Assembly: GCA_964247705.1 (NCBI GenBank) | Contig: CAXTVQ010000006.1 | Span: 50,831 to 114,830, forward strand | Reading direction: 5' to 3' | Origin: LMUY01 sp964247705 | GTDB taxonomy: Bacteria; Pseudomonadota; Alphaproteobacteria; Acetobacterales; Acetobacteraceae | Length of the DNA stretch: 64,000 nucleotides | Shown here: piece by piece, positions 16,464-26,500 of the stretch | How positions within the stretch are numbered: the first letter of the stretch is position 1 | Layout: each line of letters opens with the position of its first letter | The notes under the pieces: generated by a model | Told to the model about the DNA's origin: nothing | Databases searched by the model: none | What the model saw: only the letters and a program-made list of their open reading frames with translations | Program-made: the position numbers and the translations under genes

Positions 16464-18293
16464 CTATTCGCCCGACAAATCCCGCCGCTGCCGGTCCAGC
16501 TCCTCGGTATATCGCCGCAAGGCGTATTGCTCGGTGAGCAACCCGATGACCGTCCGCGTGTCGGCTGCATCGACCACGGCCAAGGCGTCGGACTCGGTCG
16601 ACTCGAACATCTGCACCGCTTCCTTGATCGTCATCTGCGGTAGCAGGACGTTCTTGGGGTAGTGCAGGATCTCGGCGACGCGGGTGACGGGCTCCTCCGC
16701 GCCGTGCGCTTCCGGCGTGAGCACCACGCCGGCGTAGCGGCCAGCCTCGTCCGTCACCACGACGCGGTCGGCCGAGCCGAGCGGGACCTGGCGCTTGAAG
16801 GCGCTGATCGTCGTGTCCGAGCGGATCGTGCGCATGTCCCGCCGCATCATCCGGCCCACCGTCAGGTTGCGCACCCAGCCGATGTCCACCGCCGAGCGGA
16901 TCGCCTCGCCCCGCAGGTGGAAGCGCCAGGTCGCGAAGGAGTAGCCGAACGTGCGCCGTACCGTCAGCGCCGAGACCACGCAGGCGGCGAGCACGGCGAT
17001 GGTCAACGGCAAGCTGCCCGTGCTCTCGAGCGCCAGGAACGTCATCGTCAGCGGGCCGCCGACGACGGCGACGGCCAGCGCGCTCATGCCCACCAGGGCG
17101 CACACCACGGCCGGCAGCGCCTGGGTCGAGCTGACCGCGACCAGACCGGCGTCGAACAGCTTGCCGAACAGCGCGCCCAGGAACAACGAGGCGAAGAACA
17201 AGCCGCCGCGGAAGCCGGACCCGATCGACACCGCGGACGCCGCCGCCTTGGCCAGGATCAGCAGCGCGATATGCATGGCCGGGTAGGGGGTATCGAGCGC
17301 GAGACGCAGCGCCTCGTGTCCGGACGACAGCACCTGCGGCGACCATAACGCGAGAGAGCCGACGATCACGCCGCCAGCCGCCGGCCGCAGCCAAACCGGC
17401 ACGCGGCTGCGGCGGAACCACGACTCGACCAAGGTGACGCCTCGCATGATTGCGATACCACCCAGGGCGCACAGCATCCCAAGCGCGAGCACCGGCAGGT
17501 AGTCCACCGGTTCCAGCACGGACGGCACCCGGATATCGAACCCGGCGGTGGCGGTATTGAGCACGCGCGTGACGATCACCGCCGCGATCGCCGAGACGAC
17601 GACGGGGGCCAGCGTTGCCAGCGAGTACGTGCCGATGACGAGTTCGAAGGCGTAGAACGATCCGGTGAGCGGCGCCTGGAACGCGGCCGCAATGCCCCCG
17701 GCCGCCCCGCACCCGACGAGCAACCGCAGGTCGTTCCGGCGCAAACGGAACGAGCGGCCCAGCCGGGATGCCAGGGCGGAGCTGACCTGCGTGTAGCCGG
17801 CTTCCAGGCCCACCGACGCGCCGACGCCGTTCGACAGCACCGTCTGCAGCGTCACGAACAGGCTATCGCTCAGCGACATGCGCCCGCCGTAGAGCGCATT
17901 GGCTTCGATCGGGTCCACTGTCCGCCGGTTCCACCAGCGCGCGATGGCGTAGGCGGTGAGCCCGACCGCCAAGCCGCCCACGCCGAGCACGGCGACCGTG
18001 CGGACCCGCTCCAGCCCGACCGAGCCCGACAGCCGGTCCCCCCGTTCCAGGTTGAACAGGACTTCGTGGCACCACTGGGTCACCACGGTCATCGCGTGCA
18101 CGCATAGCCCGGAAGCCACGCCAACGACGGTTGCGAGCACGACGAGCCAGATCTCGTCCGCCCGGACGAGGGCGCGCAAGGCTTGCGGTGCGTGCAGCAC
18201 GGCATCGCCCAGGCCGCGGCGAACCCGGTCGGACCAGTGCTCGCTGCGCGGCATGACCGGGACGGCGCCGGGGCTCGCAGATCGCGAGAACAT
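16464..18293 (-). CDS. ClC-family chloride channel/antiporter with CBS domains
   Basis: A 609-residue inner-membrane ClC protein with about ten hydrophobic helices and a cytoplasmic C-terminal CBS pair (from about residue 465). Selectivity-filter-like segments include GASVGLEAGYTQ (the GxExP-type site is altered, with the Glu kept) and GSGFRGGLFFASLFLGALFG. The CBS region runs from RRDMRTIRSDTTI to the C-terminus and may sense nucleotides. Start 18293 is the first Met after a GGAG-containing stretch. Met at 18254 is an alternative. The gene is divergent from the SDR gene. Confidence 0.88.
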   Translation of the reverse strand: MFSRSASPGAVPVMPRSEHWSDRVRRGLGDAVLHAPQALRALVRADEIWLVVLATVVGVASGLCVHAMTVVTQWCHEVLFNLERGDRLSGSVGLERVRTVAVLGVGGLAVGLTAYAIARWWNRRTVDPIEANALYGGRMSLSDSLFVTLQTVLSNGVGASVGLEAGYTQVSSALASRLGRSFRLRRNDLRLLVGCGAAGGIAAAFQAPLTGSFYAFELVIGTYSLATLAPVVVSAIAAVIVTRVLNTATAGFDIRVPSVLEPVDYLPVLALGMLCALGGIAIMRGVTLVESWFRRSRVPVWLRPAAGGVIVGSLALWSPQVLSSGHEALRLALDTPYPAMHIALLILAKAAASAVSIGSGFRGGLFFASLFLGALFGKLFDAGLVAVSSTQALPAVVCALVGMSALAVAVVGGPLTMTFLALESTGSLPLTIAVLAACVVSALTVRRTFGYSFATWRFHLRGEAIRSAVDIGWVRNLTVGRMMRRDMRTIRSDTTISAFKRQVPLGSADRVVVTDEAGRYAGVVLTPEAHGAEEPVTRVAEILHYPKNVLLPQMTIKEAVQMFESTESDALAVVDAADTRTVIGLLTEQYALRRYTEELDRQRRDLSGE

Positions 18294-18479
18294 CGGGCTT
18301 AAATCGCTCCTCTGCCGAAATAGGCACGGCCCGGCATCGCTCCGGGCTGTCGCACCCTTCATGGAACCATGCCTCGTTGCTTTCAATCCGCTGCGGGCCA
18401 TTTCTCACTTAATTTGCTGACATGTGTCAGTTTCCGGCACAGCCGAAGGCGACGACCGCCGGCATGGGGGAGAGACTGC

Positions 18480-19331
18480 GTGGCAGACCAGAAAGTTGCC
18501 GTGATCACAGGCGCCACTGCAGGACTCGGCCAATGGGTGGCGCTTGGTTTGGCGCGGGCGGGCTACCACACCGTTCTTATCGCGCGGGATGGCGGGCGCG
18601 CCGAGGCGACGCGGCGGTTCATCGCCGAGCGGGCTCGCGGCGCCAGTACCGAGACGGTGCTCGCCGACCTCGCCTCGCTGCGGCAAGTGCGGGAGGCGGC
18701 GGCGGCGATCTCGGCCGCGCATCCCCGTGTCAACGTGCTGGTGAACAACGCCGGGCTCGTGACGCCGCGCCGGCAGGTCACGGCGGAGGGCCACGAGATG
18801 ATCCTCGCGGTCAACCACCTGGCGCCGTTCACGCTGAGCAACGGGCTGGAACGCGTGCTCGCTGCCGGGTCGCCGGCGCGGATCGTGGATGTCGGGTCCA
18901 CCGCGTCCGACCGGGCGACGCTGGACCTGTCCGATCTCGAGACCACCCGGTCGTGGTCGCTCATGAAGGCGTATGGCCGCTCCAAGCTCGCGCTGATGAT
19001 GGCGAGCTTTGAGCGGGCGCGGCGGCTGGCGGGCAGCGGCATCACGGCGAACGTGGTGCATCCAGGCGTGGTCGCGACGACGCTGGCCTCCGTTCCGGGG
19101 CCGATCGGCTGGGCGTGGTCGCTCGGCAAGCCGTTCATGATCTCACCGGAACGCGGCGCGGATACGCCGCTGCATCTCGCCGTCTCGCCGGAAGTGGAGG
19201 GGATCACAGGGTCCTACTGGAAACGCCGGCAGCAAGCGCGGCCGAACCCGCAGGCGTTGGACCAGGCGTTCGTCCGCCGGCTGTGGGACGAGACGGTGCG
19301 CCTGGCAGGCGATGAGGGCGGGGCTGGTTGA
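18480..19331 (+). CDS. Short-chain dehydrogenase/reductase
   Basis: A 283-residue SDR. The GTG at 18480 has GGGGGAGAG about 7 bases upstream and starts right before the Rossmann fold (VAVITGATAGLGQWVALGLA, TGxxxGxG). It includes NNAG and the catalytic YxxxK (YGRSK near 170-174), with Ser at GSTAS. The C-terminal part with VHPGVVATTL and the long tail resemble retinol-dehydrogenase-like SDRs that reduce aldehydes or ketones with NADPH. The next two genes follow in the same direction and may form an operon. The substrate is unknown. Confidence 0.85.
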   Translation: MADQKVAVITGATAGLGQWVALGLARAGYHTVLIARDGGRAEATRRFIAERARGASTETVLADLASLRQVREAAAAISAAHPRVNVLVNNAGLVTPRRQVTAEGHEMILAVNHLAPFTLSNGLERVLAAGSPARIVDVGSTASDRATLDLSDLETTRSWSLMKAYGRSKLALMMASFERARRLAGSGITANVVHPGVVATTLASVPGPIGWAWSLGKPFMISPERGADTPLHLAVSPEVEGITGSYWKRRQQARPNPQALDQAFVRRLWDETVRLAGDEGGAG

Positions 19332-19383
19332 CGGCACCGGTAAGCTGTCCGAGTTGTGCAGGCACCCCGAGGAGGCCGACGCG

Positions 19384-20379
19384 ATGACCCTGCCAGACAC
19401 CATGACCTACATCGAGGTGGCACAGCCGGGCGGCCCCGACGTTCTGCGGCCGGCGACCGGGCCGGTGCCGCAGCCGCGCGAGGGCGAGGTGCTGATCCGC
19501 GTGGCGGCAGCCGGCGTGAACCGGCCGGACGTGGCGCAGCGGATGGGCGCCTATCCGCCGCCGCCCGGCGCCAGCCCGCATCTTGGGCTGGAGGTGGCCG
19601 GCGAGGTGGTTGCGGTCGGGCCGGGCGTCGCGATCCAGGTCGGCGCGCAGATGTGCGGCCTGGCGAACGGCGGCGGGTATGCCGAGTACTGCGTGGTGCC
19701 GGCGACCCAGTGCCTGCCCTGGCCGAAAGGCTACGACGCTGTCCGGGCTGGCGCATTGCCGGAGACCTTCTTCACGGTCTGGGCCAACCTGTTCGACATC
19801 GGGCGGTTGAGCGAGGGCGAGTCGGTGCTCGTGCATGGCGGCAGCAGCGGCATCGGGACCACCGCCATCCAGTTGGCGCGAGCCTTCGGCGCCCGGGTAT
19901 ACGTCACGGCCGGCTCTCCCGATAAATGCGAGGCCTGCGTGAAGCTCGGGGCAAATGCCGCGATCAACTACAAGGAGGTGGATTTCGCCGACAGCATCAA
20001 GCAGTTCACCAACGGCGCCGGGGTGGACGTGGTGCTGGACATGGTCGGCGCGCCCTATGCCCAACGCAACCTGCGCTGCCTGGCCATGGACGGGCGGCTG
20101 GTGATCATCGCCTTCCTCGGCGGCGCCAAGGTGGAGCATTTTGACCTCACCACGATCATGGTGCGCCGGTTGACCGTGACTGGCTCCACCATGCGGCCGC
20201 GCACGGCGGCACAGAAGGGGACGATCGCGCAGTCCCTGCTGACCAAGGTGTGGCCCAAGCTCGAGGACGGCAGCATCGCACCGGTGATCCACGCCAGCTT
20301 CCCGCTCGCCGAGGCGGCGGCCGCGCACCGCCTGATGGAGAGCAGCGACCACATCGGCAAGATCATGCTGACGGTTTAG
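19384..20379 (+). CDS. NAD(P)H:quinone oxidoreductase, zinc-free MDR (PIG3-like)
   Basis: A 331-residue medium-chain dehydrogenase/reductase without zinc ligands. ATG 19384 has GAGGAGG 9 bases upstream; the frame from 19312 begins inside the previous gene. The NADPH-binding region is VLVHGGSSGIGTTAIQLARAFGARV, near residues 140-165. The segment NRPDVAQRMGAYPPPPGAS and the end HIGKIMLTV match the PIG3/TIGR02824 quinone oxidoreductases, which reduce quinones or enones by one or two electrons. It lies 52 bases after the SDR gene and 15 bases before the hydrolase, suggesting an operon. Confidence 0.88.
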   Translation: MTLPDTMTYIEVAQPGGPDVLRPATGPVPQPREGEVLIRVAAAGVNRPDVAQRMGAYPPPPGASPHLGLEVAGEVVAVGPGVAIQVGAQMCGLANGGGYAEYCVVPATQCLPWPKGYDAVRAGALPETFFTVWANLFDIGRLSEGESVLVHGGSSGIGTTAIQLARAFGARVYVTAGSPDKCEACVKLGANAAINYKEVDFADSIKQFTNGAGVDVVLDMVGAPYAQRNLRCLAMDGRLVIIAFLGGAKVEHFDLTTIMVRRLTVTGSTMRPRTAAQKGTIAQSLLTKVWPKLEDGSIAPVIHASFPLAEAAAAHRLMESSDHIGKIMLTV

Positions 20380-20394
20380 CCGTTCGTCGCAACG

Positions 20395-21144
20395 ATGATC
20401 CTTGCCACCCGCATCGTGGGGGAGGGCAGCCCCGTCGTAGTGCTGCACGGCCTGTTCGGCTCCGCCCGCAACCTCACTGCGCTCACCCGCGCCCTCTCCG
20501 CGTCGCACCGGGCCATCGCGATGGATCTGCGCAACCACGGCGACAGCGCGCACGACCCGGCGATGGATTACGACACCATGGCGGCCGACGTGGCCGAGAC
20601 AATGTCCGCGCTGGGGGTCGAGGCGGCGCATGTCGCCGGTCATTCGATGGGAGGCAAGGTGGCCATGCGCCTCGCCCTGCGGCAACCGGCACGCGTGAGA
20701 CGGCTCGTGGTGGCCGACATCGCCCCCGTGCCGTACCCGTCGCATTTCGGCGCTTTCACGCGCGCGATGCTGGCGGTGCCGCCGAGTGCCAGCCGTGCCG
20801 AGGCGGATGGGATGCTCGCACCGGAGATCCCCGACCCGGCGATCCGCGGTTTCCTGATGCACAATTTCCGGCCTGGCACGGGCTGGCGGATCGGGCTGAA
20901 CCAGATCGCAGGCGCTCTGCCCCGGGTGGAAGACTGGGATGTGACGATCGGGCAGTTCGACGGGCCGACGTTGTTCGTAACGGGAGCGCGGTCCGACTAC
21001 GTGTTGCCGGAGCACCGTCCAGCAATCCTCCGCTTGTTTCCGGCCGCGCGGTTCGTCGCCATCAAGGATGCCGGGCACTGGCTTCATGCGGAGCAACCGG
21101 CGGCGTTCAACGCGACGGTCGCGGGTTTCCTTACCACGGCGTAG
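20395..21144 (+). CDS. Alpha/beta hydrolase, YbfF-like esterase
   Basis: A 249-residue alpha/beta hydrolase. The oxyanion-hole region is HGLFGSARN, the nucleophile elbow GHSMGG (Ser near 84) and the C-terminal catalytic His is in AGHWLH (near 223). An acidic triad member is likely in the TGARSDYVLPE region. The overall pattern, including MDLRNHGDSAHD, matches the YbfF/abhydrolase-1 esterases that hydrolyse short-chain or thioesters. It is the last gene of the SDR-quinone reductase-hydrolase run and converges on the flagellin gene. Confidence 0.85.
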   Translation: MILATRIVGEGSPVVVLHGLFGSARNLTALTRALSASHRAIAMDLRNHGDSAHDPAMDYDTMAADVAETMSALGVEAAHVAGHSMGGKVAMRLALRQPARVRRLVVADIAPVPYPSHFGAFTRAMLAVPPSASRAEADGMLAPEIPDPAIRGFLMHNFRPGTGWRIGLNQIAGALPRVEDWDVTIGQFDGPTLFVTGARSDYVLPEHRPAILRLFPAARFVAIKDAGHWLHAEQPAAFNATVAGFLTTA

Positions 21145-21150
21145 GTCCCG

Positions 21151-22053
21151 CTAACCCTTGAACAAGCTGAGAAGCGCTTGTGGCGATTGGTTGGCAATGG
21201 AAAGCGCCTGCGTGCCGAGCTGCTGCTTGATCTGTTCGGACTGCAGCAGGGCCGATTCCTGCGACAGGTCCGCATCCACCAGCGCGCCCAGCCCCGTGTT
21301 CAGGCTGTCGATCTTGCTGCTGTTGAACGTGATCTGTGCATTGAGGAAGTTCGAGTCCGAACTCGCCTGGTTTAGCTGGTCGTTCAAGGTCGTCTGCGCG
21401 GTATCGTAGCCGGCCCCCGTTTGCAGGGCAGCGAGCGCCGTCGTCTGCGCCGTCGCGGCCGTCGGTGTGGTGAACGTGTCCACCCCCGCTGCGCTGCGGC
21501 TGAAGGTGCCGCCGATCAACGCCGCCAGGGTGTTCGGGAACGTGCTGGCGTTCTCCGCACTGAGCGTGGAGGTCGATCCGGCCTCGTTGTTGATGATGGT
21601 CTTGGCCGTGCCGGCCACTGTGCCGGAGGCGGCACCGAGCAAGGTCTGCCCGTTATAGGTCGAGCCGTCCACGTTGTCGGCGACCTGCGAGACCAGCTCC
21701 TGGAAACTGGCGATATATTGGTCCCGCTGGGTCGCAGAGATGCTCTGGTCGGCGATCTTGACCAAAGTCGCCTTGGCGTTGCCCACCGCGTCCGAGATGC
21801 TGGTAAGCGACGTCACGGCGGTCGTCACCAGACCTTGAGCGTTGCCGAGCTGCTGGTTCACGCTCGTGAGGGCATTGACGTCCGACCGCACCGTTTGCGC
21901 GACGGCGAAGGCGCCGCCATCGTCGGTCGCGTCCGAAACGCGGTAACCGGTCGCAATCTCCTTTTGCGTCTGCGCAAGCGAGGTGTTCGTCGAGTTGAGC
22001 GACTGGAGCGCGACGTAGGCGTTGGTGTTGGTGTTGATCGAGTTCAGCGACAT
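21151..22053 (-). CDS. Flagellin
   Basis: A 300-residue flagellin. The conserved N-terminal D0/D1 coiled segment (SLNSINTNTNAYVALQSLNS and the SDATDDGGAFAVAQ region) and the C-terminal helix ending SIANQSPQALLSLFKG are intact. The middle D2/D3 part is short and Ala/Thr-rich. The monomer is exported by the flagellar type III system and polymerises into the filament. No other flagellar gene, flaF/flbT regulator or fliD lies in this window, so it is an isolated filament gene. The ATG at 22053 is followed directly by the canonical N-terminus. Confidence 0.92.
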   Translation of the reverse strand: MSLNSINTNTNAYVALQSLNSTNTSLAQTQKEIATGYRVSDATDDGGAFAVAQTVRSDVNALTSVNQQLGNAQGLVTTAVTSLTSISDAVGNAKATLVKIADQSISATQRDQYIASFQELVSQVADNVDGSTYNGQTLLGAASGTVAGTAKTIINNEAGSTSTLSAENASTFPNTLAALIGGTFSRSAAGVDTFTTPTAATAQTTALAALQTGAGYDTAQTTLNDQLNQASSDSNFLNAQITFNSSKIDSLNTGLGALVDADLSQESALLQSEQIKQQLGTQALSIANQSPQALLSLFKG

Positions 22054-22188
22054 GGTGTTTTACCTGCGGTCGAGACCGAGCCGCCTTCTGCGACCCGCAG
22101 GAACGTTACCGCCGGGAGATGAACGTGGCGTTAACGCCGCCGCGGCATTCTGATAGAACTGCGGCAGTTCCAACCAGGAGGGTCTCTC

Positions 22189-22785
22189 GTGTCCGAAACC
22201 AACAGCCGGCATTCCGACTATCCGATCGACAAGGTGTTCCTGGAGCGCTGGTCGCCGCGCGCCTTCACCGGCGAGGACATCAGCGAGACGGACCTGATGA
22301 CTCTGTTCGAGGCAGCCCGCTGGGCGCCGTCCTCCTACAACTCGCAGCCGTGGCGCTTCGTCTACGCCCGCCGCGGCACGCCGCATTTCGACAAGTTCCT
22401 GAGTTTGCTGGTGGAGTTCAACCAGTCCTGGGCCAAGAACGCCTCGGCCCTGGTGGTGCTCTGCTCGGCCTCGACCATGATCCCGCCGGGCAAGGACGTG
22501 CCGGTGCCGTCCTACAGCCACTCGATGGACGCGGGTGCCGCCTGGGCCAGCCTGGCGCTCCAGGCGACGATGATGGGCTTGAGCACCCACGGCATGGTCG
22601 GCTTCGACAAGGAGCGGGCGTTCGCCGAGATCGGCCTGAACGAGGGCTACCGCGTGGAGCAGATGTTCGCCATCGGGCGTAAGGGCGACAAATCCACGCT
22701 GCCCGAGGCGATGGCGCAACGCGAAGGCCCGAGCGAGCGCTTGCCGCTGGCGAAGGTCGCGATGGAAGGCCGCTTCGAAGCTTGA
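22189..22785 (+). CDS. Nitroreductase-family protein
   Basis: A 198-residue FMN-dependent nitroreductase. The GTG at 22189 has AGGAGGG 6 bases upstream. FMN-contact motifs include RWSPRAFTGEDI near 20-31 and ARWAPSSYNSQPWRFVYARR near 43-62. The mid-region AWASLALQATMMGLSTHGMVGFD is also family-typical. The enzyme probably reduces nitro-aromatics or quinones with NAD(P)H, or acts on an unknown enone. It faces the flavin reductase gene convergently, and a redox partnership is possible but unproven. Confidence 0.88.
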   Translation: MSETNSRHSDYPIDKVFLERWSPRAFTGEDISETDLMTLFEAARWAPSSYNSQPWRFVYARRGTPHFDKFLSLLVEFNQSWAKNASALVVLCSASTMIPPGKDVPVPSYSHSMDAGAAWASLALQATMMGLSTHGMVGFDKERAFAEIGLNEGYRVEQMFAIGRKGDKSTLPEAMAQREGPSERLPLAKVAMEGRFEA

Positions 22786-22825
22786 GGATCTGTCGCCGCC
22801 GCCCCGGGTGACCGGCGTGGCGGCG

Positions 22826-23332
22826 TCAGAGTGCGGCGTAGGCGCCTTGCTTGTAGATGAGGTTCGGCGCGTCCCGCACGACGGCGCCCACGATTGCGCC
22901 GATGAAGATGGTGTGGGTGCCGGCCTCTACCGCCTGGACGACGACGCAGTCGAACGAGACGATCGCCTCCTGCAGGATCGGGATGCCGGACCCGAGTTCG
23001 GTCCATTCCGCGTAATCGAACCGGTCGTCCAGCGAGGAGGCGAACGCGTCGGCCACGGCTTGCTGGTGGTGGGCGAGATAGTTCACGGCGAAGCGGCCGG
23101 ACGCCGCGATCACCGGCTGGGCGCTGGCCGAGCGGTTGACGCAGACCAGCAACTGCGGCGGATCGGCACTGACCGAGCAAACGGCGGTGGCGGTCAAGCC
23201 GCTGCGGACGCCCTCGTGCTCGGTCGTGATGACGCAGACCGGTCCTGGAACCCCACGCATGCAGGCGCGGAACGTGGCCGCGTCGATCAGTCCTTCCGGA
23301 ACGGCGATGCCGGTGGCTGGTGGCGTTTGCAT
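22826..23332 (-). CDS. Flavin reductase domain protein
   Basis: A 168-residue protein of the flavin reductase (HpaC/ActVB-like) family. Motifs seen are GPVCVITTEHEG, SGLTATAVCSVSADPPQLLVCVN (FMN binding) and RFAVNYLAHHQQ. Such proteins reduce FMN or FAD with NAD(P)H to feed two-component monooxygenases. No monooxygenase partner is adjacent. The LLM monooxygenase at 53395 is far away. Confidence 0.88.
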   Translation of the reverse strand: MQTPPATGIAVPEGLIDAATFRACMRGVPGPVCVITTEHEGVRSGLTATAVCSVSADPPQLLVCVNRSASAQPVIAASGRFAVNYLAHHQQAVADAFASSLDDRFDYAEWTELGSGIPILQEAIVSFDCVVVQAVEAGTHTIFIGAIVGAVVRDAPNLIYKQGAYAAL

Positions 23333-23534
23333 ACGCCCGCTGTAGCACGCCAGGGAGTCTGGGCAATGGGGCGTCTGGGCAGTGACTCGGGCGGAGGCTG
23401 CAACCTGCTCGCGCCGTCGTAACCAGTCCTGTGCTGCAGGAGGGGTGCGCTGGCGGCAATGGCCGCGCTATACTGCACGGCCGGTCCCGGTAATCCCCGT
23501 GGCCACCACTGACCGACTCGAGGTTCAGCGCCGT

Positions 23535-26500
23535 ATGCCGACGCCCTATTCGACCGAAGACCTCCGCGCCGTGTTCGAGCCGCGGACCCTGACCCGCGCG
23601 CGCAGCCTCGTCTTGCTGGGCGCGGTGGAGGTGGCGATGTCCGGCGCGTCGGTGACGGCGGCGGTGGCAGATGGCGGGCTGCGGCGGACCGCGACGCTGA
23701 CGCCGAGCGCTCGCGGCAGCCGGGTGGGGTTCGGCACGCACTGCACCTGCCGCCAGCCGGCCTGCGCGCATTTGGCGGCGGCCGGACTGGCGGCGCTGGA
23801 CCGGTTTCCGGCACTGCGCCGGGTTCCCCCGAAGGCGGGGCTGGAGCTACCCGCCGGCGAGCTGCGCCCGCGCACGCTGGTCTACGAGCTGTCCGCGGCG
23901 AGCCCGCCGGATGCTTGCACCGTGACGATCCTGTTGCTGGACGAGCAGACCAGCCGGACGGAAGGCGCCACGCCGGAGGCCGTCCAGGCAGACGAAAGCA
24001 TCCCGGCCGACGCCCGCGCCGTGGCGGCGTTGCTCAGCAAGCCCGTGACCACCTTGGCGCCGGAGCAGCTCGACGCCGTCATCAACGCATTGCTGCAGTC
24101 GGGGCAGGGACGCTGGGGGGCCACGCGCCGCCGGCTGCTGCCGGGGCCGCCGCGTTCCTTCGAGCAGGGCAAGCCGCCCGCGTTGCCGCCCCGCTCCGCC
24201 GTGCTGCTCGGCACGGAGGGCAATTGGTATGTGGACGCCTCCACCGGCGCTGTGGGCCAAGCCCGCTTCCGCGCTGCCACCGCGCCCGTAAAGCCGGTCC
24301 GCGGCCGCAAGCGCGAGCCGATCCCGCTGCCGGCGCTGCAAAGCGACTCGGTCATCGTGGAGCGCACCGCCACCCCCGTGCTGAAACTGTCCAAGCGTTA
24401 CGGCCCGGACGAGGCGGGCACCATCGCGATGCTGGACACGCTGACGCTCGATTTCGACTACGCGGGCGAGAAGGGCGGCAGCGGCCTCGCGGAGGGTGGC
24501 GACGAGAAGCAGTTCGTGCGCATCGCCGGCCCACGCGCGCCGGAGTTCGTGCGGCGCGACCCGGTGGCCGAAGCGGCGGCCGCGCAGGTTTTGGCGGATT
24601 ACGGCTTCGTTCAGTTGCGCGTGGCGGAGGGCGCCGCCGGCAAGGGACGCCGGGTGCATGTGCTGCGCGGGCTGGACGCGGCCGAGCAGTGGCACCGCTT
24701 CCTGGCCCAACGCATGCCGGAGTTGCAAGAGCAGGGCTGGCACTGCGCGGTGGACGCCGGGTTCGGCCCGCGCGTCGCGAAATCGGTCGGCGGGTTCGAT
24801 GCGCGGGTGAGCGACGCCGAGCGCGGCAGCTTCTCGCTGGACCTGGGGATCGAGGTGGACGGGGTGCGCGTGGCCCTGCTGCCGATCCTGACCCGGTTGA
24901 TGGAGCGCGGCCCCGAAGCGTTGCGCACGCTGGGCGACGAACTGGTGACCAGCCTGGAGGACGGCCGCGTGGTGCGGTTGCCGGCCGACCGGGTGCGCCG
25001 GCTCATGGCCGTGGTGGGGGACCTGATGGAGGCCGCGGCAAACCGGACCGACTCCGCCCTGGTGCTGCCCTCGGGCGAGGCGCCGGCGATGCTGGACCTC
25101 GAGGAGCTGCTCACGACCCGGTGGCAGGACGCGGCCGAGGTCGCGGCGACGGTCGAGCGCTTCCGCGACCTGCCGGACATGGTGGAGATGCCGGCGCCGC
25201 CGGGCTTCACCGTCAGCCTGCGCCCTTATCAGCAGCACGGGCTGAACTGGCTGCAGCATCTGCGCGGCCACGGACTGGGCGGCTTCCTGGCCGACGAAAT
25301 GGGCCTGGGCAAGACGGCGCAGACCATCGCCCATATCTGCACCGAGCACGAGGCTGGCCGGCTGGACCGCCCGGTGCTGGTGGTGATGCCGACCAGCCTG
25401 GTTGCGAACTGGCAGGCGGAGCTGGAGCGGTTCGCCCCCCATTTATCGGTCGCGGTGCTGCATGGGCAGGGGCGGGAGGCGCGCCGCGCCCAGCTCGACG
25501 GGATCGCCGTCGTGCTCACGACTTACGCCGTGCTCGCCCGCGACGCCGAGCCAATGCGCGAGATCGCCTGGCACATGATCGTGCTGGACGAGGCGCAGGC
25601 TATCAAGAGTCCGGACGCCAAAGCGACCCGCGCCGTCTGCCAGTTGGAGGCCCGGCACCGGGTCTGCCTGTCGGGCACGCCGATCGAGAACAACCTCGAT
25701 GAACTGTGGTCTCAGTTCGCGTTCCTGCAGCCGGGCCTGCTGGGGGACCGGCGGAGTTTCACCAAGCGCTTCCGCTCGCCGATCGAGAAGGAGGGCGACC
25801 CGCTGCGCCGCTCCCAGCTCAGCCGGCGCATCCGCCCGTTCATCCTGCGCCGGACCAAGGCCGAGGTCGCGACCGAGCTGCCGCCGAAGGAGACGATCCT
25901 GCGGCATATCAACATGGGCCCGGAGCAGCGCGAGCTGTACGACACCATCCGCGCCACGCTGCACGACAGCGTGCGCGACCAGCTCTCGGAACTGGGCCCG
26001 AACCAGGGCCGCTTCGTGGTGCTGAACGCGCTGCTGAAATTGCGCCAGGCCTGCTGCGATCCGCGCCTGGTGAAGCTGGCGAGCGGGCAGAGCGAGGCGG
26101 CGTCGGCCAAGCTCGACACGCTGATGGAGATGATCGGCGGCATGCTGCCGGAGGGCCGCCGCATCCTGATCTTCAGCCAGTTCACCTCGATGCTGGACCT
26201 GATCAAGCCGCGGCTGCAGGAGGCCGGCCACGCCTTCGTCGAACTGCGGGGCGACACGCGTGACCGTGCGGAGCCGGTGCGCGCGTTCCAGGCGGAGGAG
26301 GTGCCGCTGTTCCTCATCAGCCTCAAGGCAGGCGGGCGCGGGCTGAACCTGACGGCGGCCGATACGGTCATCCATTACGACCCATGGTGGAACCCGGCGG
26401 TGGAGGACCAAGCGTCCGACCGCGCGCACCGCATTGGCCAGAAGCGTTCGGTGTTCATCTACAAGCTGATCGCGGCCGACACGGTGGAGGAGCGGATCAT

